A DNA stretch of 11,006 bases from Euperipatoides rowelli (taxonomy: Eukaryota; Onychophora; Udeonychophora; Euonychophora; Peripatopsidae), in assembly GCA_003024985.2 (NCBI GenBank), contig PXIH01S0000453.1; one strand, 5' to 3'. The notes under the pieces are model-generated. The model saw only the letters and a list, made by a program, of their open reading frames with translations, was not told the DNA's origin and did not search any database. Numbering within the stretch: the first letter of the stretch is position 1; each line of letters starts with the position of its first letter. Made by a program: the position numbers and the translations under genes. Shown one piece after another: positions 1 to 7,501 of this stretch.

Positions 1-66
1 CCCCCCCCCCATCATGGCTTCTACACCTTGTCAGGATTTATAAGCTGGTACGCTGCCTCACAGTAA
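1..66. other. Possible partial exon at the window edge, strand unresolved
   Basis: This short stretch has more G+C than its surroundings and can be read two ways. On the + strand, frame 1 is open from base 1 (HHGFYTLSGFISWYAASQ after a proline run coded by the C tract). It ends either at TAA (64-66), with AATAAA following at 129-134, or at a good splice donor, CACA|GTAAGA. On the - strand there is a TACTAAC branch-point-like motif (on the + strand around 97-103), then a pyrimidine-rich stretch and AG acceptors. After these come AYQLINPDKV and a stop, or a donor-like AAG|GTGTAG. The CAG acceptor would be in phase with the - strand exon at 10099-10231. Neither reading is decisive, no family is recognised, and the C10 run at the edge may limit what can be read. 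Confidence 0.3.
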
Positions 67-604
67 GAACCATAGTAGGAAAACAAATGATTATGTTAGT
101 AACTTGTTTAAAAACATGTATTTATTAAAATAAAGATTTCTTGTCAATGATGAGTCACTATATTTTTTTAAAAAAAAAAAAAAAAAGATTCCGTAAAGAT
201 GTGCACTGGTTTTGAGATTGTTAAAAAAAAACTTTAAAAAAATATAATATATCTTGTCATTTGTGAGAATATTGAAGAAAAAAAAAAAAAAATCTTATTG
301 TAGGACATGTTTGTATTTGAACCCTGGTCGATTTCCTAGAAACCAAATGTGCCTACTTTGGTCCTAGAATCCAAGTGTGCTACCATTATGCCTACTTTGG
401 GTCCCCAATTAGACTTTGTTCAAATCATATATTTATGTTTCAAATTTTTTAATTATAAAAATAAAATGCCCTTACGATACAATCGGACATTGGGGATATA
501 AATTTACATTCAGATGATGTATATTTATAAAGAATTTCTAGAAACGTCAATATAATACCGGTATTTTATAGGATTGTTTTATTTAATAAAACCTATTTTC
601 ATAA
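67..604. other. Gene-free AT-rich stretch
   Basis: No coding signal is visible. The stretch contains A and T homopolymers near 167-186, 223-240 and 279-291. A short degenerate direct repeat lies at about 331-401: TGCCTACTTTGG occurs at 349-360 and again at 389-400, each preceded by a similar CCTAGAA..CCAA.TGTGC context. This may be the remnant of an old repeat. It fits intron or intergenic DNA. Confidence 0.5.
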
Positions 605-1110
605 TTTCCTTTCGACTCCACAGAATTGCATATCCTTCACAGAGATTTCTTAGAGGAGATCTTGTTCTTTTCAAACATCTGGTGCTTCGTGGTAATAGAT
701 ATTTTTTTTTTTACTCTGTCTTTGGGCTCCAAGTGAAGGGCTCAGAGGTATGAATTTGAGGTACTATAATAGAACAACTCAACGAAGAAATTGTTTTTTT
801 CACAGGAATAGGAACTTTTGGAATGATTTGCCAGATGAAGCTGTGAATAAATCTTCCTACTTCCAGTTAAAAAAAAAAAACTTTATAATTTTCAATGTAT
901 TACCGGCAATGGTTACTAGGCCTACTGCTCTCTTCCTTAGCCTATATGTAGGCAAAATTGAAAAGCTGTTTTTTAGGTTTGTTTTTTATTGATAATGACA
1001 GAATTTATTGTTTTTGTTTGCTGTGTTTTACATGTTTTAGTTGAGTATTTTGTAAAAAGTCTTATCAAACTTATACAATTTTCCTTAAATAAATAAATAA
1101 ATAATTAAAA
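605..1110 (+). mobile_element. LINE 3'-end fragment (C-terminal RT-ORF remnant plus tail)
   Basis: This is the 3' end of a non-LTR retrotransposon, heavily 5'-truncated. Translation of about 638-700 gives QRFLRGDLVLFKHLVLRG, resembling the conserved RRLRGDLI..FKIL block downstream of the reverse transcriptase in CR1/jockey-like elements. From 750, after a frame shift, the frame gives RTTQRRNCFF and NRNFWNDLPDEAVNKSS. This matches the typical C-terminal R..FF..R....WN.LP..VV..S pattern; it ends at a stop at 990-992. An AT-rich 3' region follows, ending in (AAAT)n at 1087-1105, a common LINE tail. The rest of the polyprotein is absent. This C-terminus differs from that of copy A (4889-5637), so it is probably another family. 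Clade assignment is inference. Confidence 0.72.
1087..1106 (+). repeat. (AAAT)n microsatellite tail
   Basis: Four to five AAAT units followed by ATTAAAAAATAAAA. Its position just after the LINE C-terminal remnant suggests it is the 3' tail of that element rather than an independent microsatellite. Confidence 0.6.
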
Positions 1111-1212
1111 AATAAAAGGGATTCTATTCATTACGACTTCTGTTGCAAATAAACACTATACAATACTGAGAAACTTTTTAATACCATACATTATTATGGA
1201 TGAAGGATTAAA

Positions 1213-1284
1213 CAAAAATATATTTTAGCTAATCCTGCAGAGTGGATGAAGGGTTTAGCTAAAATAAGCTAAAACATATTTTTG
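1213..1284. repeat. Imperfect hairpin (18-bp inverted repeat)
   Basis: The arm CAAAAATATATTTTAGCT (1213-1230) pairs with AGCTAAAACATATTTTTG (1267-1284) with one mismatch and a 36-base loop. GGATGAAGG occurs just before the left arm and again in the loop. This could be a small palindromic element or MITE remnant. Nothing in it codes for protein. Confidence 0.5.
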
Positions 1285-1429
1285 CATTCAATATGATTGG
1301 CTAATTTTTTAGTAATATTGTTGCGAAGTTTGATTGCCAGACGCTAGTGAGGTCACCCCAGTATATAGAATAGGTTATGCGAGTATAGGGATTTTGGGAT
1401 TGGTTTAGACTTTAGAAAGATTGGTATTC
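1285..1429. other. Unassigned spacer before LINE copy A
   Basis: No gene is visible. Base composition shifts here from balanced AT-rich DNA to the G-rich, C-poor sense strand seen throughout copy A. The true 5' boundary of copy A may therefore lie inside this stretch or slightly upstream, but no target-site duplication was seen. Confidence 0.4.
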
Positions 1430-1848
1430 AGAAGAGATGAAATTTATTTAAATAAATAGAAGGTTTGAAGGAGATTTCAGATAGAAAAGATGGGGTTAAT
1501 GGAGGAACGAGAGATTGAGTAAAGGAGGGAGTGGCTAAACGTAAGTATAAAAGGGAAGAGAGAGAGAGGGGGGGGGAGATTGATAAATTAAGGCTTTTTA
1601 AATATGCAAAGGGGGTAGAAGGAAAAAGAATGAAGATTATGGGAATTTTGTGGAGAGGAAGATAATGGAAACATGTTTAAGAGATGAGGATGACCCAAAT
1701 TTAAGGGAGGGTAGTTGAATAGGTTGTATTAGGGGGAGGGGGATTGAAAAGAAAGGAATGTGGTTAGGATTCTTAGGGGGGATGAGTTTAGGAGAAGGGG
1801 TAATAGATTGTGTAAGGAACATCTATGGGTTAATAATGATATTGGGGG

Positions 1849-2117
1849 ATAAAGATGGAGATTTGAGAGATTTTAATGAATACTTAAAAAATTTTAAGGG
1901 GATTGATAATATTAATGGGAGTTTGTAAAGAGATTTTTGTTTAAAATCTAATATGGAAATAGGTAATTTTAAGGATTATTGAAAGGTAGAGTTCACTAGG
2001 GGAACACAAGGTTATTGATTATATATTGATTGAGAAGGAATGGGAGAAGGGGGGGGGGAGAATATACGAATTTTAGATGAGGGGGAAAAGGGATATGAAT
2101 CAGATCATAATTAAATA
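1849..2117 (+). pseudogene. LINE copy A endonuclease remnant (C-terminal half)
   Basis: In a living element this domain nicks target DNA to prime reverse transcription. Readable pieces are GDLRDFNEYLKNFKG, then RDFCLKSNMEIGNFKDY after an in-frame TAA, then EFTRGTQGY near 1990-2015, and GYESDHN at 2091-2111. The S-D-H triplet is the conserved C-terminal catalytic motif of exonuclease-endonuclease-phosphatase-type LINE endonucleases. DYILIEKEWE just upstream of the G tract around 2051-2058 matches the usual IDYIL segment. Stops at TAA 2112-2114 and elsewhere show that the domain is dead. Sequence between about 1480 and 1848 may hold its N-terminal half but is too decayed to claim. Confidence 0.65.
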
Positions 2118-2794
2118 AATGTTAGAATAAAGGTAAAGGGGGATGTAAAAATTTTTTTTTGGGAAAAGATGAAGGGTGTGTGGGGAAGACAGGATATAAA
2201 GAAAAATAATGGATTATTAGAATTTGGGAGGGAGTTATTAGGGAACAAGGGAATTTTATATTAATTTGAGTTGATGTCTGAATGAGATGGCAATAATTTA
2301 GTTAGGTGTATGTAAGGGGGTTTAAAGGAGATAGGAGTAAAGGGAAAAGGGTTGAGAAAGGTGTTTGAGATAGGGATATAGAAGTATTAGTAAAGGAAAG
2401 GAAAACTAGTAAAAAATGCATAAAGAATAGGAAGAAGGTGAAAATAATATGGGGGGAATGGGAGGAATATTTGGAGAAGAAAAAAGAGGCATAGGTTAAA
2501 ATTAGTGAATTTAATAGGGGAGTAGACAGGAATAATAAAAGATAAATGGTGGAAGAGATAGTGGTAAGAAGTTCTGGAGATATAAAAGAAAAGAGGGGAA
2601 GGGGAGTGGTTTAGAGGGGAGTAAATTGAAGGCAATATTGGATGAATGTGAAAAAATTACAAAATTAAGTAGGTGATAGGGAGAAAGTAAAGAAATGGAG
2701 TGTATCAAACAAAAATAGAAGGGAAGGTATTAAAAATAGGGAAATAATTATTTAATAAGGTGTTAGAGAAAATGAAGGAAGGGATAGTGAGAGG

Positions 2795-3990
2795 TAAAGT
2801 TTAGATGGAATGGCAATAGAAATGTTAAAAGTTTAGGAGGAGTGGGTAGGGAAGTATTAAGGAAATGTTTTGAAGAAATAATGAATAGTGGGGTGATTCC
2901 TGAAGATTGGAAAGTTACAAGAGAGAGACAGACAGAGAGAGAATGGTTTATAAGAGTAAGGAGAAGGATAAAAAGAAGTTAGATAATTACAAACCGGTGG
3001 CCATTACTAGTGTAACATAAGTTTTTCCTGAATATTTTAAAAGAATGGGAAGTGGAATGAATGAAGAGAGAGGGTATTGTAGATGGAGTTACAACATGGA
3101 TTTAGGAAAGAGGAAATGGTGCAATGCATATTTATTTTTACGCAATTGATGGACAGGAGTATTAAGGAGGATGATTGCATATGTTGCTTTTTAGATATAA
3201 AAATGACATCATTAGGGTGAGAGGGAATAGATGATAGATGAAAACTGCTATGGGAAATGTTGGAGGATCTAGGGATATATAGGGGTTTAAAAATTTATAA
3301 AGGGTTTTATAAGGGAAATTGATGATTTTGGATAAGGCAGACTGTGATAAAGTATTGATATTTATAATATATTTAGATAGGTTAGGTAGAAAATTGGATT
3401 CTGGAAGAGGAATTGATTTGAGTAGGGGGGGGGGAGGAAACTACCAGGTTTAATGTTTGCAGATGATCTTGTGTTTTTTGTTAAAAAAATAAAGAGGATA
3501 TGCAAGAGATAATGCATATTTGTGATGAGGAAGGGAAGAAGCTTGGGTTTGAGTTTAGTAAGGAGAAATCTAAGGTAATGTGGGTAATGGGAAGATGGAG
3601 GATAAGTGGTGATTAAATGGGAAGGAAATTGAAGAGGTAAATAATTTGAGTATTTAGGGATGGTGCTAAATATAGGGGATAAATTTTTATAGGAATGGGA
3701 AAATAAGATGTCAAAATTTATGAGACATGGTATAAGAAAAATGTTTTTTATGAGTAATAATAAGTTTGAAATTATAAGGTTATGGAAATCGATATCGGTT
3801 GCAAGGATTATGTTTGGGAATGGTATGGTATTTTAATCAAAGAAAACTAGAATAGGAATGGAAAGGGTACAAAGTTAAATTAGCATTAGGAAAGCATATA
3901 TTTAGAAATATTGAAGCGATTCAGGGGAAAATAGGGTGGAGTACTTTTGAGGATAGGGAAGCCGAGTTAAACTTAAAATATTCGGGACAC
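2795..3990 (+). pseudogene. LINE copy A reverse transcriptase remnant
   Basis: Successive motifs of the LINE reverse transcriptase can be read: LDGMAIEMLK (2801-2830), SLGGVGREVLRKCFEEIM and NSGVIPEDWKV, DNYKPVAITSV (2982-3014), LQHGFRKEEMVQCIF (about 3089-3133), CFLDIK (3185-3202, start of catalytic motif A) and LMFADDLVFFVK (3450-3485, catalytic motif C with both aspartates). EYLGMVL, MSKFMRHGIRKMFFMSNN and SVARIMFGNGMVF follow as thumb-like sequence. Motif A has lost the usual AYD after FLDIK, and the region between GLRQG-type motif B and FADD is collapsed around a G10 run near 3425-3434. A GAGA/GACA microsatellite interrupts 2921-2942. Many stops and frameshifts are present. Confidence 0.8.
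2921..2942. repeat. GA/CAGA microsatellite inside copy A
   Basis: A short (GA)n/(CAGA)n tract lies between the EDWKV motif and the YKPVAITS motif, where the LINE reading frame would otherwise be continuous. It is probably slippage expansion after the element died. Confidence 0.55.
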
Positions 3991-4032
3991 AGTTGATGGA
4001 TAATAATAGGGTGTGTAAGTGGGTATTTGTTA

Positions 4033-4888
4033 TCAGGTTTATTTCTTAGAAACACATATAAATACATTGAATAAATTGTTAACGGCTAGATGACAACACA
4101 TAGCCAGCAAACAAGCAATAAATTCTAAAATAAATAAATAATTAAATATAGTTTACAAAATGAAAAAGAAAGGAATAAAAAAAAAACAATCACTTATTAA
4201 AGATAAAAGGCCTTAGCCCCTAAGGATGTAAGCCTAATTTACATGTATTCCAAAATATAATCGATTAGAAACAAACTCAAAAATAAAAGAAAGATAATGT
4301 CAGTAGACAAATAGACCATATCACAAAACTATCATAGAAACAGGAGAAAAATTAATCAAGGTGAAGACAGCTTTACACATTAAAAACAGTTTCAATAGGC
4401 AATTAATCCAGATGTTATCCATTTAAAAAACACATCAAATCCTGTGAAGATGAAACTCAACCTTCCAAACAACCATTTATAAACGTAATTAGAAGATTCT
4501 AAGAAGTTCGTCCTGATATGGTGTCAACTGCTTCAATGAAACTCAATTAAAATAGGATTGAAACAAAAGTTAAAGATAAAATAAAAAGTATATTAAGAAA
4601 ATTAAATACTCTTGCTTTAGAATACATAATCCAATAATAAAAATCCAAAGGTACTGCCATAAAGAAATGATCATCATAGGCCCTAAGAAATGCCTAGTCC
4701 ACCGTAACAGAAATGTCTGTCGTAACACGGATAATCCACTGTGATTTCCAAAACTCAGAATGACACATTAGTTTATAGACAGTTCTTCAAATGATAATTA
4801 GAAAAACAATAAGTTAAAAAAAACTTAAAAGTAAATGATATTTACAAAATGAAACTATTTACAATAGGTGAGCAGCCATTACAGGCAC
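4033..4888. mobile_element. Unidentified segment interrupting LINE copy A
   Basis: The G-rich, C-poor composition of copy A stops here and returns afterwards, and LINE protein motifs resume only after it. The segment is AT-rich with normal C content. An 8-bp direct repeat, ATTTGTTA, occurs at 4025-4032 and 4889-4896 and may be a target-site duplication. An 8-bp duplication would suit hAT- or P-like DNA transposons, but no terminal inverted repeats are seen. A 14-bp direct repeat, TTTACAAAATGAAA, lies at 4152-4165 and 4841-4854 and is an alternative boundary for a smaller insert. The first 110 bases end in an (AAAT)n-like tract (about 4128-4141), so more than one insertion may be stacked here. 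No supported ORF was found on either strand. Identity is unknown. Confidence 0.45.
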
Positions 4889-5637
4889 ATTTGTTACGTG
4901 GTATTAAAAGACGGGATGCTGAGGGTAAGGAAATCAAGTTGGTTCAAGAGGGTAATTCAGTTAGTTAAAAATTTGATATGTCTAAACTAAGTATTTATAT
5001 GGTTTGTGGGAAGGGGATTTAATATTAAAAAGGGTTTTGATTATAAGAACTGGGCTAATCGAGTAGTCGGGGTGATTAAGAAAGAAGGGGAGAGAAGATG
5101 GGTTGAGGGAATAACTAAAAAAAAACAGTTATATAGAAGCAAGAAAGATATTATAGAGGATGGTATATTACATGATAATGGATACAAACACAATAAACAT
5201 TGAAAAAAAAAACTCTTGTACAAAGTCTAATCCGAGGTTAGAGCCGAGTCAGAATACTTTCATCATCGACTGTTTCAAGCAAGATCAGGCAGCATTAGGA
5301 CAAGATATAGGTTGAAATATTTTGGGAATGAAGTAAATGAGGATTGTAGATTATGTGGGGTAAGGAAGGAAGATTTGGAACATGTTTTGTTAGATTGTAA
5401 GGAGCTATTGGGAGAAAGGTATAAGTATTGAAAAAGGTGATTAGGGTGGGAGGGGATAGATGATAAGGAGAATATTTTAAGGAATTGGTTAAAAGTTTTG
5501 AAGGGGTGAGGACTGGATTAACTGGGTGAAGAGTTAATTAGTAGAATGGGAGATAAGGGTGAAGAGAAATTTTGGAGGAAAGAAGATGGGAATGATTAGA
5601 TTAAATAATGGAATGGCTGAAGAAAAGGAGAAGTCAA
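4889..5637 (+). pseudogene. LINE copy A, C-terminal part with Cys/His motif
   Basis: This is the continuation of copy A's reverse transcriptase protein beyond the thumb. Readable parts are HLLRGIKRRDAEGKEIKLVQ, a frame open across about 5006-5200 (FDYKNWANRVVGVIKKEG and following), and LFQARSGSIRTRYRLKYFGN. The latter leads into DCRLCGVRKEDLEHVLLDCKE (5342-5404). The C-x2-C...H-x4-C pattern with a preceding Y/F-G is the zinc-binding-like C-terminal motif common in LINE polyproteins. Two in-frame stops near 5201 and 5219 and a later frame change show decay. C-poor composition ends at about 5637, taken as the approximate 3' end. No poly(A) or simple-repeat tail is evident. Confidence 0.7.
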
Positions 5638-5726
5638 TGCACATCGTATCATATTGCGGCAAAGAGAATTCTCCATGGCACACTGTTCATAAATTCTTAA
5701 GAATTTTTATTTTTATTAATTAAATA
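5638..5726. other. Junction between LINE copy A and the inverted-repeat element
   Basis: Composition returns to balanced AT-rich DNA. This short stretch contains ATTCTTAAGAAT (a 12-bp palindrome) and ends with TTAATTAAATA directly before the left arm. It could be 3' untranslated sequence of copy A or host DNA. Confidence 0.4.
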
Positions 5727-6312
5727 GTCGAAATCGACGTTAATTTTTTTTTTGTTACAGCATTTGGTGTCATGTTTGGAACTATGGTAAACACTTCCAT
5801 ATTATTTCCTCCCCCCCCCCCTGACGGAATTCAATTGGGACCCCTAGCACTCCATGTAATTCTAAACCTATAGTGTCACACCAATTTCAAATTTGAACTT
5901 AATCGGAGCCTTTTCAAAAATTTAGATTTTTTGGACCCTCCTAGTACCCCCATGTGACCACCTAGGACCTTGACCTTTTATATACATATTCTAGACCTCT
6001 ATGGTAACACCACAAACAATTGGGGAGAAAATGCAATTTAAAGAGTTCAGAATGACGGATACACAGAGAAAATTTTTTTTTTTTTTTTTACAAAAATAAA
6101 GTTGCCCGTCATTAACAGATAATCTTTATTTTACACATTTTAAAATACCTTAATTTTCTAATTTAAACTCAATGTTGATAACACCTTTTTTCTTCCTATC
6201 TTTCAGAAGAAAGACAAGTTGAAAAAGAGGCTGAACAGCTCAAGCGGCGAACCCGAGTCGCCAGCGTGGCTTATACCAAGAAACAGAGAAAATTTGTTTT
6301 TAATATAATAAT
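5727..6312 (+). repeat. Left inverted arm (interrupted)
   Basis: It matches the reverse complement of 6861-7253 from the GTCGAAATCGAC terminus to CAGAGAAAATTTG.TTTTTAATAT. The match is continuous only if 6076-6282 is removed, because the inner end of the arm (6284-6312) lies beyond that insert. It lacks a stretch present in the right arm around 7130-7170 (next to the G run) and carries a C11 run at 5811-5821. Confidence 0.8.
6076..6282. other. Inserted gene-like segment with poly(T)/poly(A) end and 13-bp duplications
   Basis: The 13-bp sequence ACAGAGAAAATTT occurs at 6063-6075 and 6283-6295, where the intact right arm has it once. This insert is therefore bounded by likely target-site duplications. 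Read on the - strand it looks like a 5'-truncated processed copy: an open frame (LGISHAGDSGSPLELFSLFF, stop TGA at 6205-6203), a roughly 110-base trailer, AATAAA (complement of 6125-6130), then 17 A (6089-6073). Read on the + strand, a strong pyrimidine tract and acceptor (CTATCTTTCAG, ending 6206) precedes a G+C-rich open frame beginning KKDKLKKRLNSSSGEPESPA. A second + frame, EERQVEKEAEQLKRR, is also open. The duplications plus A tail favour retroposition on -; a captured exon on + remains possible. No protein family is recognised. Confidence 0.6.
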
Positions 6313-6389
6313 TAAATTGGTGGAAATTTGGAATCCGGCTGTTGTGGATATATGAAAATTAGCATTAAACAAGTATCTTTTAGCATTTT

Positions 6390-6654
6390 TTTGAAAATAT
6401 GTTGCAACACTTTGGGTGAAACTTCCTCTTTATTTACAATAATTGTTCAACTTCATAAACTTAACAAATCAGAAATACATATTCAGAAAAACATTTGGAA
6501 GGATTGTAGATTATCGGGGGTGAGTTCTACGTGTCAAACATCTTGAACTAATTTAATCCGGGGAAGGAATGTTTACCCGGATTCAAAATGGCAGCAAAGG
6601 TTTAGTTCCATAGCCCCGAGCGAAGTCTTATTCATTCGACTAGCCCGATGGGGT
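6390..6654. other. Second inserted segment bounded by 16-bp direct repeats
   Basis: TATCTTTTAGCATTTT occurs at 6374-6389 and 6655-6670, consistent with a target-site duplication around 265 bases. On the - strand the segment begins in G+C-richer sequence (ACCCCATCGGGCTAG...). It ends AT-rich, with an AATAAA-like site (AAATAAAGAGG) and a short A run, so it could be a small retroposed sequence or SINE. No RNA polymerase III box pair or long open frame is clear. CATAGCCCC (6609-6617) and GGGGTTAT (6650-6657) can form a short imperfect stem. Identity is unknown. Confidence 0.45.
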
Positions 6655-6860
6655 TATCTTTTAGCATTTTATAATGTATTGATTGGGAGAATTTATATTA
6701 TTTATTTAGTTTAATGTGTGTTTAGGGTTATAGATTTAAAGGAATTTTTGAATTTTGGAAAATTAGGCCGTTATTTTTGGAGTGAAAGATGGGGGTTTCT
6801 AGGGGTCAGATGTTTAAAATTAATTTTATTGTATTAAAAGATTAGGATAGTGAGTGTTTA

Positions 6861-7253
6861 TTAATATATTAAAAAACAAATTTTCTCTGTCATTCCGAAC
6901 TCTTTAAATTGCATTTTCTCCCCAATGGTTTCTCCAATTAAGTTGAAATTTGAAATTGGTGTACCCGTAGAAGTCTAGAATATGTATATAAAAGGTCAAG
7001 GTTCTAGGAGGTCACATGCGGGTGCTATGGGCGTCCCCAAAATCTATTTTTTTCTAAAATGTTCCAATTAAGTTCAAATTTGAAATTGGTTTTACCCTAG
7101 AGGTCTTAGGGGCCCCATTGAATTCTGTCATTTTACACAATGAAAATAAACTTGCCAATTTTTCTGGGGGATGGGACCGGGGGGGGGGGGGAATAACATT
7201 CCAAACATAACACAAAATTCTGGGCCCAAAAAAAAATTAATGTCGATTTCGAC
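6861..7253 (-). repeat. Right inverted arm
   Basis: Inverted copy of the left arm, uninterrupted. It contains two near-identical 27-bp blocks, CCAATTAAGTTGAAATTTG... at 6934-6960 and CCAATTAAGTTCAAATTTG... at 7064-7090. They are 130 bp apart, so the arm has an internal subrepeat, as seen in foldback elements. A G13 run lies at 7179-7191, opposite the left arm's C run. Confidence 0.8.
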
Positions 7254-7500
7254 TAGTTAGTAATTAAGTTTTTAATAATGTTTAAGGGGTTCTAACAGCA
7301 GGTTTCAAAGATTAGGATTTTGTTAGGTTTTAAAAAATAATAAAAAATTTAAAAAGGAAAAAAATATTTTTATTTTTAGACCTTTGTAACAGAAAATAAT
7401 ATAATTTTTAATAAGTTTTGGTTTATTATTTCAATTTGAAATTTAAGGGTTTAGCTTAGTAGTCAAGTTTATTGGTGATAGGTGTAACAAATTTATAGAA
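7254..7500. other. AT-rich stretch between inverted-repeat element and LINE copy B
   Basis: It holds A/T-rich homopolymer-like sequence (about 7330-7380) and no coding signal. Composition drifts towards the C-poor pattern of copy B, so it may include that element's 5' untranslated region. No clear boundary was found. Confidence 0.4.
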
Positions 7501-7501
7501 A

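Larger units (their letters stand above)
1430..4032 (+). mobile_element. LINE copy A, 5' and central part (degraded)
   Basis: This is a non-LTR retrotransposon of the type with an apurinic-like endonuclease and reverse transcriptase (CR1/L2/jockey-like; clade not resolved). Domain remnants occur in the expected order on the + strand: endonuclease, finger and palm of the reverse transcriptase, then thumb. Stops and frameshifts interrupt every frame. The sense strand is extremely poor in C: 2401-2520 has 3 C against 36 G. The start is set by the composition change and is approximate. The element resumes at 4889 after an unrelated segment. No ORF1 or PHD-like region is seen here, so the copy may be 5'-truncated. 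Confidence 0.75.
5727..7253. mobile_element. Foldback-like element with long terminal inverted repeats
   Basis: The left arm (5727-6312) and right arm (6861-7253) are inverted copies of each other. Both outer ends read GTCGAAATCGAC inwards, preceded by TA, which suggests TA target duplication as in mariner-like and some foldback/MITE elements. TAATTAA also flanks both sides (5717-5723, 7261-7267), a few bases further out. The termini are themselves palindromic (GTCGA-AA-TCGAC). Arms share AATTTCAAATTTGAACTTAAT, TTGACCTTTTATATACATAT, GGGGAGAAAATGCAATTTAA and a poly-C run. No transposase is visible, so the element would be non-autonomous. Two foreign segments sit inside, at 6076-6282 and 6390-6654. 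Family assignment is inference; the inverted arms are directly visible. Confidence 0.8.

Noticed and set aside
1637-1822. 61-codon - strand frame
   Set aside because: Pyrimidine-rich shadow of copy A with no start context or recognisable motif.
2387-2708. Two overlapping - strand open frames rich in S, P, F
   Set aside because: Same shadow effect of the C-poor strand, inside LINE copy A.
5006-5203. 65-codon + strand frame as an independent small gene
   Set aside because: It reads as part of the C-terminal region of LINE copy A, leading into the cysteine/histidine motif.
5041-5223. 60-codon - strand frame rich in S, L and F
   Set aside because: It lies opposite the C-terminal part of copy A and has the composition of a shadow frame.
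5811-5821. C and G homopolymers of the arms as quadruplex or regulatory sites
   Set aside because: Single mononucleotide runs also occur at 1 and in copy A. They are more simply slippage or assembly artefacts.
6203-6280. GDSGSP on the - strand as a serine protease active-site motif
   Set aside because: Only about 25 codons are present, the sequence around it does not look like a protease C-terminus, and the match is short enough to be chance.
6240-6282. tRNA-type B box (GGTTCG on the - strand) suggesting a SINE head
   Set aside because: No A box at a suitable distance was found and only part of the B-box consensus matches. It is kept only as an alternative for the insert.
6328-6546. 72-codon + strand frame inside the foldback element
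   Set aside because: It crosses the presumed 16-bp duplication and insert boundary at 6374-6390, has no recognisable motif, and its composition is that of non-coding AT-rich DNA.
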